A stretch of DNA of 64,000 nt, from positions 2,666,001 through 2,730,000 of the forward strand of contig NZ_JAPEMC010000001.1 in the NCBI RefSeq assembly GCF_026343115.1, given 5' to 3'. A model generated the notes under the pieces. It did not search any database, was not told the origin of the DNA, and saw nothing but the letters and a program-made list of their open reading frames with translations. This document shows, one piece after another, positions 52,345-60,820 of this stretch (positions within the stretch are counted from its first letter, which is position 1; every line of letters starts with the position of its first letter). The position numbers were made by a program, and so were the translations under genes. Source of the stretch: Streptomyces sp. NBC_00102 (GTDB lineage: Bacteria > Actinomycetota > Actinomycetes > Streptomycetales > Streptomycetaceae).

Positions 52345-53175
52345 CTACGGCCGTGCACCGTCCATGCGATCGAGCAGCGTTCGGGCCTCGACCGTGCGGC
52401 GATGGTCCGGGCCGAAGGAGGCCAGGCAGGCATCGTGAGCGGCTACAGCCAGGCTGCGGGCCTCGCGGACTCGGTCCAAGCCCGACAGAGCGTTTGCGAG
52501 GACGAGTTCGACTGCGCCCCGCTCCGGGAGCCGCTGACGCTCGGGCAGAGCCCGGTACTGACTGTCTGCGCGCCGCGCCTCGGCGAGGGCTGCTTCGTAG
52601 CGGGCTTGGCCGTTGAGACTGCGAGCCAGACCGAGTCGCAGGACGAGTGACGTCGGTTCACGTGCAGGGCAGGCGGCCAGGGCCGCGCGGGCGATCGCCT
52701 CGGCCTCCTGATGGCGCCCCTGCGCGTTGAGGGCGAAGGCCAGCCCGTTGCGGGCAACCGCTGCCAGGCGAGTCATTTCCGGACCGGTTCCGCGGGCCGC
52801 GAATGCGGTGACGGCCGCACACTCCGCCTCGCACTCGGCGTACTCTCCGAGCGAGGTCACATGCTGGGCGCGGTCCGAGCGCAGCTTCCACGTCAGGTAG
52901 TGATCGGCGCCGAATATCCTGCGGAAGCGGGCCAGCGCTTCGTCGTAGGTGGCGAGCGCCTCGGCGTTGCGACCTTGAGCGCCCGTCGCGAGGGCGGCGA
53001 TGTTCAACGCCGCTGCCGCGTATGCCTGGTTTTCTGTCTTCGATCGCGCCACAGCACGTGCTTCGGCTTCCGCCTCGGCGTAACGCCCCGCCTCGTACAG
53101 CGCTTTGGCCTCGGCTACGGGTGTTCCCGTCATCTTCTGGGCGTCGCTTCGACCGCGTGGCCGGAAGAATTTCAT
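52345..53175 (-). CDS. TPR repeat protein
   Basis: 276 residues. About six TPR-like repeats from residue 18 on (AEAKALYEAGRYAEAEAEARA, QGRNAEALATYDEALARF, GRHQEAEAIARAALAACPA), with a basic start MKFFRPRGR. The ATG overlaps the EF-Tu-like gene's stop (ATGA). It may be a scaffold partner of that protein. ATG 53175 is preferred; an upstream in-frame ATG lies at 53187. Confidence 0.85.
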   Translation of the reverse strand: MKFFRPRGRSDAQKMTGTPVAEAKALYEAGRYAEAEAEARAVARSKTENQAYAAAALNIAALATGAQGRNAEALATYDEALARFRRIFGADHYLTWKLRSDRAQHVTSLGEYAECEAECAAVTAFAARGTGPEMTRLAAVARNGLAFALNAQGRHQEAEAIARAALAACPAREPTSLVLRLGLARSLNGQARYEAALAEARRADSQYRALPERQRLPERGAVELVLANALSGLDRVREARSLAVAAHDACLASFGPDHRRTVEARTLLDRMDGARP

Positions 53176-53933
53176 GACCGGGAGCATACGGATGCCGCGC
53201 GGGTCGCCCGGCGAGGCGGCAGAGAGAGGGGCGACCGCTCGCGCCCTGAAGGCGCGTCCCAGCAGGAGTTCTCCTGCGCAGGTGACTTGTTGTTGCCCCC
53301 ATGCGTCACGGAGCAACGCGTGGTGCCGCCTTGGATGAGCGCGGTCACCGTCCCCGCTCCGGCCGCGTGCCCCCGGAAGCGGAAGGCGAACGGCCACCCC
53401 TTCTCCAGGGCCACCGCCCCGCGCAGGGTGACCGTCACGCGAGCCGTGTGCAGCGGGTGGAGTACGTCGGTCCCGGGCGGCAGCGTCACGGTGCCCCGCA
53501 CCCCGTCGGAACCGAAGTGAAAGGTGCACCGGTCGCCGGTGCGGATCTGAGCGCCGCCGCGCTCCTCCGCTTCCGCCTCCACCGAAAGGGCGATGTCCGC
53601 ATGGAATGTGCCGTACGCGCCGATCGACCTCGGCCGCGCGAGGACCTGTCCCCTCTCGACCAGGCCCTCCACGGAACCCGGCAGAAGAAGACCGACGTTC
53701 GTACCCGCGTCCGCCTGTCCGGCGCGGGCGGTCCGTGACGTCCCGCCGCCCGGCCCTTCGATCCCGGCGACACGGACAGGCACACCGCCGCCCCTGCCGC
53801 CGACGACCTCCACGTCGTCGCCGACGCGGACCCGGCCCCGCTCGATCCGGCCGGTGACGAGGAGCGCGCGGCCCTGGCTGTGAGTGAACACGTCCTCGAC
53901 CCACATCAGAAACGGCTCCGGCCGATCCTCCAC
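53172..53933 (-). CDS. EF-Tu-like protein lacking the GTPase domain
   Basis: 253 residues aligning with EF-Tu domains II and III: VEDVFTHSQGRALLVTGRIERGRVRVGDDVEVVGG, NVGLLLPGSVEGLVERGQVLARPRSI, then FHFGSDGVRGTVTLPPGTDVLHP and FAFRFRGHAAGAGTVTALIQ, in parts. There is no P-loop or switch region. After residue ~198 comes a ~55-residue tail unlike EF-Tu, rich in Ser/Arg. It is not an ordinary tuf copy; it may bind tRNA or a translation factor (inference). Confidence 0.82.
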   Translation of the reverse strand: MEDRPEPFLMWVEDVFTHSQGRALLVTGRIERGRVRVGDDVEVVGGRGGGVPVRVAGIEGPGGGTSRTARAGQADAGTNVGLLLPGSVEGLVERGQVLARPRSIGAYGTFHADIALSVEAEAEERGGAQIRTGDRCTFHFGSDGVRGTVTLPPGTDVLHPLHTARVTVTLRGAVALEKGWPFAFRFRGHAAGAGTVTALIQGGTTRCSVTHGGNNKSPAQENSCWDAPSGRERSPLSLPPRRATRAASVCSRS

Positions 53934-54078
53934 CTGTTCCCACTGCTCCTTCGTCGAACGGGCACGAAACCGTCGGTGCGGGTCCCGAAGGACGCGTCGG
54001 CTGCGTGGAGCACGAGGATCTCAAGGCGGCGCCGAGAGCCGATCACTCCCCCTTGGGGGCGCGGCCGCGAGAAGGGTG

Positions 54079-54582
54079 TCAGGGCGTCCGGAGCACACCC
54101 TCGGGGTCCTCGGAAGCCATGGCGGCGAACTCCTGAAAGTCCACGTTGGCGAGGGCCAGATTCACCTGGACGGCGTGGACCTCGCCCGGCACGGTACGGA
54201 ACGCGCGGACGGGCGGGTTGTCGATCAGTTCCTGGTAGTACGCCGGATCGAGGTCCTCGCCCTCGTCGGCGAACAGATCCAGCGCGAGGAGTGGCCGGGA
54301 AGGAGACCGCATGGTGACGGCGTCGGCGAGGAACAGCACGACGAGGTTCTCCACCACGCCTGCCGCGCGCACGACCTCCTCGACGCCGGCGCCGTCCCAG
54401 CACGGGTCGTCGATCAAGTGGAACCGCGCCTCGGCCTCGCCGTCCTCGCCCCACGGGCTGCGCAGCCCGGCCACCGTGGCCCGCCATGCCTCGTCGTCCG
54501 CGTAGTCGGTCCGGACGACGACGGGGTCGAAACCGTCGTCCTCATACTCTTCGGCCAGTTCGAACGCGGGCAGGGCTCGCAC
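54079..54582 (-). CDS. DUF6924 family protein
   Basis: 167 residues from GTG 54582 behind GAGGGAG. It has the pattern of the family: VVVRTDYADDEAWRATVAGL, HLIDDPCWDGA, PLLALDLFADEG, FRTVPGEVHAVQVNLALANVDFQEFA. Soluble, very acidic, with no catalytic motif. Function unknown. Confidence 0.82.
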   Translation of the reverse strand: MRALPAFELAEEYEDDGFDPVVVRTDYADDEAWRATVAGLRSPWGEDGEAEARFHLIDDPCWDGAGVEEVVRAAGVVENLVVLFLADAVTMRSPSRPLLALDLFADEGEDLDPAYYQELIDNPPVRAFRTVPGEVHAVQVNLALANVDFQEFAAMASEDPEGVLRTP

Positions 54583-54713
54583 ACCGTCTCCCTCATCCGG
54601 AACAGGGGGTCGCCGGGCATCCTCACACGCCCCACCGACAGAGGACCGGGCGCCCACCGGGGATGCCACCGCACCCCGGGACGCCCGGCCCGTTCCGCTC
54701 CTCGCCGAGGGGC

Positions 54714-55724
54714 CTACGCCTCCCGCCGCTTCCTCTTCCGCGCCGAGCCGCCCCGCCCCTGCCCCCGTACCGCCCCGACGCTCGCGCCGATGACCAGCGC
54801 GATGGCGAGGGCGTCCGTGGTGGAGAGGGCCTGGTCCAGGATGAGGAAGCCCGCCAGCGAGGCGATGGCCGGTTCGAGGCTCATCATGACGGCGAAGGTG
54901 GAGGCGGGCAGGCGGCGGAGCGCCATCATCTCCAGGGTGTACGGGAGGACGGAGCTGAGCAGGGCGACCGCGGCGCCGAGCAGGACGGTGGTCGGGACGG
55001 CCAGCTTCGTGCCGGACTCCGCGATGCCGAGGGGGAGCGAGAGGACAGCGGCTACGGCCATGGCGAGGGCGAGGCCGTCCGCCTTCGGGAAGCGGCGTCC
55101 GGTGCGGGAGCTGAACACGATGTACAGCGCCCACATCACGCCGGCCGCGACCGCGAGTCCGGCGCCCAGCAGGTCGAGCCGGCCGAACCCGCCCGCGCCG
55201 CCGAGCAGCCCCACTCCGACGAGGGCGAGCCCCGCCCACAGGAAGTTGATCAGGCGGCGGGAGGCGATGACGGAGAGGGCGAGCGGGCCGAGGACTTCCA
55301 GGGTGACCGCGATACCGAGCGGGATGCGGTCGAGCGCCTGGTAGAAGAGGTTGTTCATCGCGCCCATCGCCACGCCGAACGCGACGACGGTGCCCCAGTC
55401 GGCGCGGGTGTAGCCGCGCACCTTCGGGCGGCAGACGGCGAGCAGCACCACGGCGGCGACCAGCAGCCGCAACGTCACCACGCCGAACGCGCCGGCCCTC
55501 GGCATCAGCAGCGCGGCGACGGCCGAACCGAACTGGACCGAGACCACACCGCCGACCACCAGGGCGACCGGTACGAGCGCGGCACCGCGTCCCGTCGGCA
55601 GCCCGGAGCCGGGACCGTGCGCACCGCCGGTGGGAGCCTCGGGGGCTCCGTCGACGGCGGTCACCGCCTCGGGGACGGCGACGGCTGCGGCGGCCGGCTC
55701 TACGGCGCTGCGCTGGTCGTTCAC
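54714..55724 (-). CDS. EamA/RhtA-type exporter
   Basis: 336 residues with ten membrane helices in two EamA halves. A ~50-residue Ala-rich N-terminus and a basic C-terminus (SARKRKRREA) are cytosolic. RhtA-type members export threonine/homoserine and other metabolites. GTG 55724 lies behind AAAGG. Divergent from a LysR-type gene, which probably controls it. Confidence 0.9.
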   Translation of the reverse strand: MNDQRSAVEPAAAAVAVPEAVTAVDGAPEAPTGGAHGPGSGLPTGRGAALVPVALVVGGVVSVQFGSAVAALLMPRAGAFGVVTLRLLVAAVVLLAVCRPKVRGYTRADWGTVVAFGVAMGAMNNLFYQALDRIPLGIAVTLEVLGPLALSVIASRRLINFLWAGLALVGVGLLGGAGGFGRLDLLGAGLAVAAGVMWALYIVFSSRTGRRFPKADGLALAMAVAAVLSLPLGIAESGTKLAVPTTVLLGAAVALLSSVLPYTLEMMALRRLPASTFAVMMSLEPAIASLAGFLILDQALSTTDALAIALVIGASVGAVRGQGRGGSARKRKRREA

Positions 55725-55928
55725 TGGGGGCCTTTCAAGGTCAGCAACTAAAAAGAGGGACGCGGGAGGAGTGGGCCGGTCCTCGCCGGGCCACCCTCCC
55801 CTCCAGTACAACATATTGAACCGCAAGGAACATCAAACCGGACTTCGCGTGGAAGCCCTCCAGGCCACCGTAGGCAGCCGCGTGCCGCGCGTGAAATACC
55901 TTTCGTGCTCCGGTTATGCTCCGCACGC

Positions 55929-56867
55929 ATGAGCACAGGTGAGTACGGAGACGGCACGCGACGGTCCGGCGGCGGACGCCAGATCGAGCTGCGGCATCTG
56001 CGCGCCTTCCTCGCCGTCGCGGACGAAGGGAACGTCACCCGCGCGGCCGCCCGCCTCGGCCTCACCCAGCCCGCCGTCTCCCGGACCCTCGCCGCGCTGG
56101 AGGCCCACCTCGGCACCCGGCTCGTCGACCGTTCCACCCACCACCTCGCCCTCACCCCGGAGGGCGTCGCCTTCCGGGACCGGGCGGCACTCGCGGTCAG
56201 CGCCTTCGACGACGCGACGGACCCCGGGCGCCCGCAGCGGCGCCCCCTGCGGCTCGGGCACGCCTGGTCGGCGTTCGGCCCGTACACGACTCCGCTGCTG
56301 CGTACCTGGCAGGCGCGGTATCCGCAGACCCCGCTGGAGCTGCTGCGCATCGACGACCGCACGGCCGGGCTCGCCCGGGGCGAGGTGGACGCGGCGCTGC
56401 TGCGCGGACCGGTGGAAGCGCCGGGGCTGGTCACCGAGGTGCTGTTCACCGAGCCCAGGGTCGCGGCGGTCACGGCGGACGGGCCCCACGCCGGCCGTGC
56501 CGCGCTGACGCTCGCCGATCTGGCGGACGGGCCGGTGGTCCTGAACCCGGTCTCCGGCTCCACCACGCTGGGCCTCTGGCCCCCGGACGCACGCCCCACC
56601 GCCGCCCTCACCGTCGCCAACACCGACGACTGGCTCACCGCCATCGCCGCCGGCCGCGGCTCGGGCGTCTCGGCCGCCTCCACCGCCGGCATGCACCCGC
56701 ACTCCGGAGTCGCCTTCGTCCGGCTCACGGACGCCCCGCCGCTGCCCGTCCTGCTCGCCCGCCGCGACGGCCCCGGCCACCCGGCGCTCCCCCATCTCGC
56801 GGCACTGGCACGGGAGATCGTCGCGGGCGAGGGCGCCGCCGACAGGTACCGGGAATCCGGCGGCTGA
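55929..56867 (+). CDS. LysR family transcriptional regulator
   Basis: 312 residues. N-terminal winged HTH (about 18-78: IELRHLRAFLAVADEGNVTRAAARLGLTQPAVSRTLAALEAHLGTRLVDR, in parts) and a C-terminal substrate-binding domain. The 204-bp gap to the divergent EamA gene (55725-55928) is AT-richer around 55800-55850 and should contain both promoters. Typical LysR/EamA pair. Confidence 0.92.
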   Translation: MSTGEYGDGTRRSGGGRQIELRHLRAFLAVADEGNVTRAAARLGLTQPAVSRTLAALEAHLGTRLVDRSTHHLALTPEGVAFRDRAALAVSAFDDATDPGRPQRRPLRLGHAWSAFGPYTTPLLRTWQARYPQTPLELLRIDDRTAGLARGEVDAALLRGPVEAPGLVTEVLFTEPRVAAVTADGPHAGRAALTLADLADGPVVLNPVSGSTTLGLWPPDARPTAALTVANTDDWLTAIAAGRGSGVSAASTAGMHPHSGVAFVRLTDAPPLPVLLARRDGPGHPALPHLAALAREIVAGEGAADRYRESGG

Positions 56868-56965
56868 GGGAAACAGCCGCCCTCGTGCGCCAGTTGGGAG
56901 ATCCTGAACGCCGCCGCCACGCATCACCGGAAGGGCGGCGGCCCGTCGGCCCCTGGGGGAACCGC

Positions 56966-58108
56966 ATGACGCAGGAGATCACCGCGCACGGATCCGTCGC
57001 ACCGGGCTTCGAGGGGGTGCGGGACGCCTTCGTGGCCGTGCTCGCCGAGGACATCACCGAGCCCGGCTCCCAGCTCGCGGTGCGGCTGCACGGCCGGAGG
57101 GTGGTGGACCTGTGGGCGGGCGAGGGCATCGGGGCGACCTCGCTGCTCCCGGTCTTCTCGTCCACCAAGGGCGCCGCGCACCTGGTCGTGGCGCTGCTGG
57201 TGCAGGACGGCACCCTGGACCTGGACCGCGCGGTGGCCTCGTACTGGCCGGAGTTCGCCGCCGCCGGTACGGACACGCTGACGCTCCGGGAGCTGCTCGC
57301 GCACCGCAGCGGCCTGGTCGGCGCGAGCCCCCGGTTCACCGACGAGGAGCTGGCCGACGACCGGCTGGTCGCCGAACGGCTGGTGCGGCAGAAGCCGTTC
57401 TGGGAGCCCGGTACGGCGTACGGCTACCACGCCGTGGTGATCGGCGCGTTGACCGGCGAGGTGGTGCGGCGGGCCACCGGCCGCTCGATCCAGGAGTGGC
57501 GCGAGGAGCGGGTACGGGCCCCGTACGGCCTGGAGCTGTACCTCGGCCTGCCCGAGGCGCTGGAACCCCGCTTCGTACCGATACGCCCCATGGCGCCGAC
57601 CCCGGAGCAGGCCGAGACCCTGACCGCCTTCCCGCCGGACCCGGAGGGCGTGTTCGCCGCCGCGTTCAACCTGCCGACGGACCTGGCCGTGTGGGCCAAC
57701 ATCCCGGTGGTGCGCGCGCTCGGCTCGGCCTCGGCCGGAGGGGTGGGGTCCGCGCGCGGGCTCGCCGGGATGTACGCGGCGGCGATCTCCGAGGTGGACG
57801 GCACGCCCCCGCTGCTGACCCCGGCCACCGCCGCCGAGTTCGCCCGCCTCTCCTGGCCCGGGACCGACCTGGTGACCGGCGCGGAGGACGCCTTCGGGCT
57901 GGGCTTCCGGCGGTCGTCGGGGCAGTATCCCGCCCTGAGCGACGGGGCGTTCGGCCACTCCGGCGCGGCGGGCTCGCAGGCGTTCGCCGACCCGGAGCAA
58001 GGCATCGCGTACGGCTACACCCGCCGCCGGTACGCCTACCCGGGCGGCGAGGCACCGGAGAACGCGCGCCTGGTGGACGCGGTGGTGCGGGCGGTACGGG
58101 ACGTCTGA
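56966..58108 (+). CDS. serine hydrolase (beta-lactamase/esterase class C-like)
   Basis: 380 residues without a signal peptide. Active-site SSTK (Ser65-x-x-Lys68, in PVFSSTKGA); the second motif is YGYH (in PGTAYGYHAVV), replacing Tyr-x-Asn; the third is HSGAAG. This matches EstB-type esterases rather than true beta-lactamases. ATG 56966; the frame begins upstream at 56885. Confidence 0.9.
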   Translation: MTQEITAHGSVAPGFEGVRDAFVAVLAEDITEPGSQLAVRLHGRRVVDLWAGEGIGATSLLPVFSSTKGAAHLVVALLVQDGTLDLDRAVASYWPEFAAAGTDTLTLRELLAHRSGLVGASPRFTDEELADDRLVAERLVRQKPFWEPGTAYGYHAVVIGALTGEVVRRATGRSIQEWREERVRAPYGLELYLGLPEALEPRFVPIRPMAPTPEQAETLTAFPPDPEGVFAAAFNLPTDLAVWANIPVVRALGSASAGGVGSARGLAGMYAAAISEVDGTPPLLTPATAAEFARLSWPGTDLVTGAEDAFGLGFRRSSGQYPALSDGAFGHSGAAGSQAFADPEQGIAYGYTRRRYAYPGGEAPENARLVDAVVRAVRDV

Positions 58109-58109
58109 G

Positions 58110-58145
58110 CGGGGCGGCCCCGGGGAGGGCACCCGGGCCGCCCCG
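58110..58145. terminator. bidirectional hairpin terminator
   Basis: CGGGGCGGCC / GGCCGCCCCG with a 16-base loop (partly paired), between the convergent esterase and CdsA-like genes. Confidence 0.7.
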
Positions 58146-58152
58146 TTCGGGC

Positions 58153-58956
58153 TCAGCTCAGGACGAGCAGGACGGCCAAGGCGAAGAGCAGCGAGTCGAT
58201 CCGGTCCAGCAGCCCCCCGGACCCGGCGAGCCACCGCCCGGAGTCCTTGACCCGGGCCCCTCGCTTGACCATCGATTCGAGCAGATCGCCCGCCGGGCCG
58301 CCGACCGCCACCGCTATCGCCATCGGCCCGCTCAGCGCGGAGAGCACGGCGAGTACGGCAAGGCCGGCGGCGGCGCCCGCCAGGGTTCCGCTCCACCGCT
58401 TCGCCGGTGACAGCGGCGACAGCCCGGGCCCGCCCAGCGCCCGTCCCGCGAAGTACGCCACGATGTCGGCGATCGACACCGCCATGAACAGCGCGAGCGC
58501 ACGCGCGCCGAGCGGTACCAGCCCGGCCAGGACACCGATCCAGGCCAGACCGAGCAGGCCCGCTCCGAGCCGACGCGGACCGTGGTCCGCGTCGCCCGCC
58601 AGGAGCGGCAGCGACGCCAGCGCGAGCGCCCCGACCGCCAACGCGCGCGGTTCCTGCCCCGGGGCCAGCAGAGCGGTCAGCACCACGCCCGTCACCGACG
58701 CCGCGAGGACCGCCCGGTCCACCCGGGGCATCCGCGTCAGCCCGCCGTACTCCACCACCGCGATCACGCCGACCAGGACGGCGAGCGTCGCGATGCCCGG
58801 ACGGCCCCACCAGAACGCACCGGTGACCAGGGGCACTCCGACCGCCCAGGCGCACCACTTGGTCATCAGCTCACGCCGCCGGGAGGCCGCCGCCGCGACA
58901 CCACCGGCCACGAGCGCCCCACCGAGGCAGGGCGCCAGCGAAGCAACCGTGATCAT
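58153..58956 (-). CDS. CdsA-like phosphatidate cytidylyltransferase
   Basis: 267 residues, about eight membrane helices. The C-terminal CTP transferase signature is present: SIADIVAYFAGRALGG, SPLSPAKRWSGTLAGA, and the variant VGGPAGDLLESMVKRGARVKDSG (Asp/Lys catalytic pair), in parts. It makes CDP-diacylglycerol-type products. The ATG overlaps the fusion gene's stop (ATGA), so it works with the aminotransferase rather than as the housekeeping cdsA. Confidence 0.9.
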   Translation of the reverse strand: MITVASLAPCLGGALVAGGVAAAASRRRELMTKWCAWAVGVPLVTGAFWWGRPGIATLAVLVGVIAVVEYGGLTRMPRVDRAVLAASVTGVVLTALLAPGQEPRALAVGALALASLPLLAGDADHGPRRLGAGLLGLAWIGVLAGLVPLGARALALFMAVSIADIVAYFAGRALGGPGLSPLSPAKRWSGTLAGAAAGLAVLAVLSALSGPMAIAVAVGGPAGDLLESMVKRGARVKDSGRWLAGSGGLLDRIDSLLFALAVLLVLS

Positions 58957-60728
58957 CGGGCGGGTACCGGAACGGGGTTGCTCCCGGCCACCGGGGAGGA
59001 CGGGGCCGGGCCCGGGCGCAGCGCGTCCAGAGCGTCCCGGACGGCCGCGACGATGCGCGCGTTCTCGGCCGTGTCCTTGACCGCGACGCGCACCGTGCGC
59101 CCCCGGTACTCGGGCGACATGGGTGAGAGGTCGCGCAGGTAGACGTCGCTGCGGCGGCACTCCCGCACCAGAAGCGCGGCGCTCGGCCCGTCGGAGGGCA
59201 GCGTCAGGGTGAGCCAGTTGGCCACGGACTCCTCCACCTCCACGGCCGCGTCGAGCGCGGCGAGGTCGGCGGCCAAGCGCCGCCGCAGCTCGTGGGTGCG
59301 GAGCCAGCGGGAGGCGTAGTACGCCGGGTCCCGGAGCGCCGCCACCGCGGCGAGCTGGGCGGGAAGGCTCACCGACCACGGCGGTGTGCGGCGGCGCAGC
59401 TCCGCCGCGGTGGTGGCCTCGGCCACCAGGTACGCGGCGCGCATGCCGGACAGGGCGTACATCTTGGAGAGGGAGCTGCAGACCACCACGCGCGGGTCGG
59501 CCGCGGCGAGGCCGGCGAGCGACTCGGTCATGCCGACGTAGCCCAGGTACGCCTCGTCGATCCACCAGCGGGTACCGGCCGGCGCGGCGGCGATCAGGGA
59601 GCGCAGTGCGTCCGCGGGCGCGTGGCGGCCGGTCGGGTTGTTCGGGTTGACCACTACGACGAGGTCGTAACGCCCGTGCTCGACGGCGGCGGCCAACTCG
59701 GCCGTGTCCACGCGCCAGCCGTCCTCGCGGCGCAGCCGGAAGCGGTCCACCCGGCAGCCGATCACCCGCTCGGTGACGTGGGCGTATTCGCCGTAGCCGG
59801 GGTCCAGGAGGAGCACCCTGCTCTGCGGGGTCAGCCAGTGGGTGAAGGCCCTGAAGATCAGGTCGGACGAGCCGGCGCCGGGTACGAGTGTCTCGACGGG
59901 CAGCGCCCGTGCCCCGGCGATCTCCGCCAGCATGCCTTCCGCGCCGGTGGGCGGTGAGGTCCGGGCGGCCCACCCCGGGTCGTCCGCGAGTGCGGCCCGT
60001 ACGCCGGGGGCGGGAGCGAACCAGGCGTCCAGCACGTCCGCCGCGACCACTTGGTGGCGGCGCTCCAGACTGGCGAAGTCCGTACCGATGGCGGTGAAGG
60101 AGACACCGCCGTGCTCGCAGCCGTCCGGCCGGGGAGCGAACGGGACATCCAGCCGCCAGTCCACCTGGCTCCGCAGCCGCTCCACCGCCGCGCGGCGGTC
60201 CATCGTGACCCTGGTCAGCTCGGCCACGCCGCCGGTCAGCACCTCGAAGGTCACCGCCCCGCAGCGGACGGTGTGCCCGACGGGCCGCAGACCGGCGGCC
60301 CGGTACATGGGCAGCAGTTCGGTGCGCCCCATCGCCACGATCCGCCGGCCGCCTCGGGAGGCGATCCAGCGCAGCGCCGCGTACATCAGGAGCGGCGCCG
60401 CCGCGGAGGACCGCCAGCGCGGCTCGACGGTCAGGACGCGCACCTCGAACAGGTCCTCCTCCGCCAGGAGCGGCAGTTCCTCGCGGGACAGGTACGCGTC
60501 CAGGCCGTACCGCCCCGACCAGGGCGGGGTCAGGCTGACGAACCCCGCACGGTCCTCTCCCCGCGCCGCGACCAGGTAGACGTTGGCGCCGTCGAGACGG
60601 TCGGGGAGCCGCCCCGCGGCGTTCGGCGCGTGCTGACCGAGCTCCTGCGCGTACACCCGGTGGCGCAGCTCGTGGATCCAGTCGAGGTCCTCGGGTGTGG
60701 CGGCGCGGAGTTGCAGGTCGGGGCTCAT
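58953..60728 (-). CDS. GNAT-domain/PLP aminotransferase fusion
   Basis: 591 residues. The N-terminal ~200 are a GNAT acyltransferase-like domain (YAQELGQHAPN, LFEVRVLTVEPRWRSSAAAPLLMYAAL). Residues ~235-580 are a fold type I aminotransferase of the HisC/CobD kind: VPGAGSSDLIFRAF, VVVNPNNPTGRHAP, WIDEAYLGYVG, and SSLSKMYALSGMR with the PLP Lys. ATG 60728 behind AGAGGA. Coupled to a cytidylyltransferase; the product is unknown, possibly an amino-headgroup lipid or acylated amino acid. Confidence 0.88.
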   Translation of the reverse strand: MSPDLQLRAATPEDLDWIHELRHRVYAQELGQHAPNAAGRLPDRLDGANVYLVAARGEDRAGFVSLTPPWSGRYGLDAYLSREELPLLAEEDLFEVRVLTVEPRWRSSAAAPLLMYAALRWIASRGGRRIVAMGRTELLPMYRAAGLRPVGHTVRCGAVTFEVLTGGVAELTRVTMDRRAAVERLRSQVDWRLDVPFAPRPDGCEHGGVSFTAIGTDFASLERRHQVVAADVLDAWFAPAPGVRAALADDPGWAARTSPPTGAEGMLAEIAGARALPVETLVPGAGSSDLIFRAFTHWLTPQSRVLLLDPGYGEYAHVTERVIGCRVDRFRLRREDGWRVDTAELAAAVEHGRYDLVVVVNPNNPTGRHAPADALRSLIAAAPAGTRWWIDEAYLGYVGMTESLAGLAAADPRVVVCSSLSKMYALSGMRAAYLVAEATTAAELRRRTPPWSVSLPAQLAAVAALRDPAYYASRWLRTHELRRRLAADLAALDAAVEVEESVANWLTLTLPSDGPSAALLVRECRRSDVYLRDLSPMSPEYRGRTVRVAVKDTAENARIVAAVRDALDALRPGPAPSSPVAGSNPVPVPAR

Positions 60729-60820
60729 CAATTCCTCTTTCGACGCGGGAGATTGCATCGTGCGCACTCCGCGTCCGCCGCGTCAGGGGCGACCGGCCGG
60801 TGTGGCCTGGGTACGCGTAC

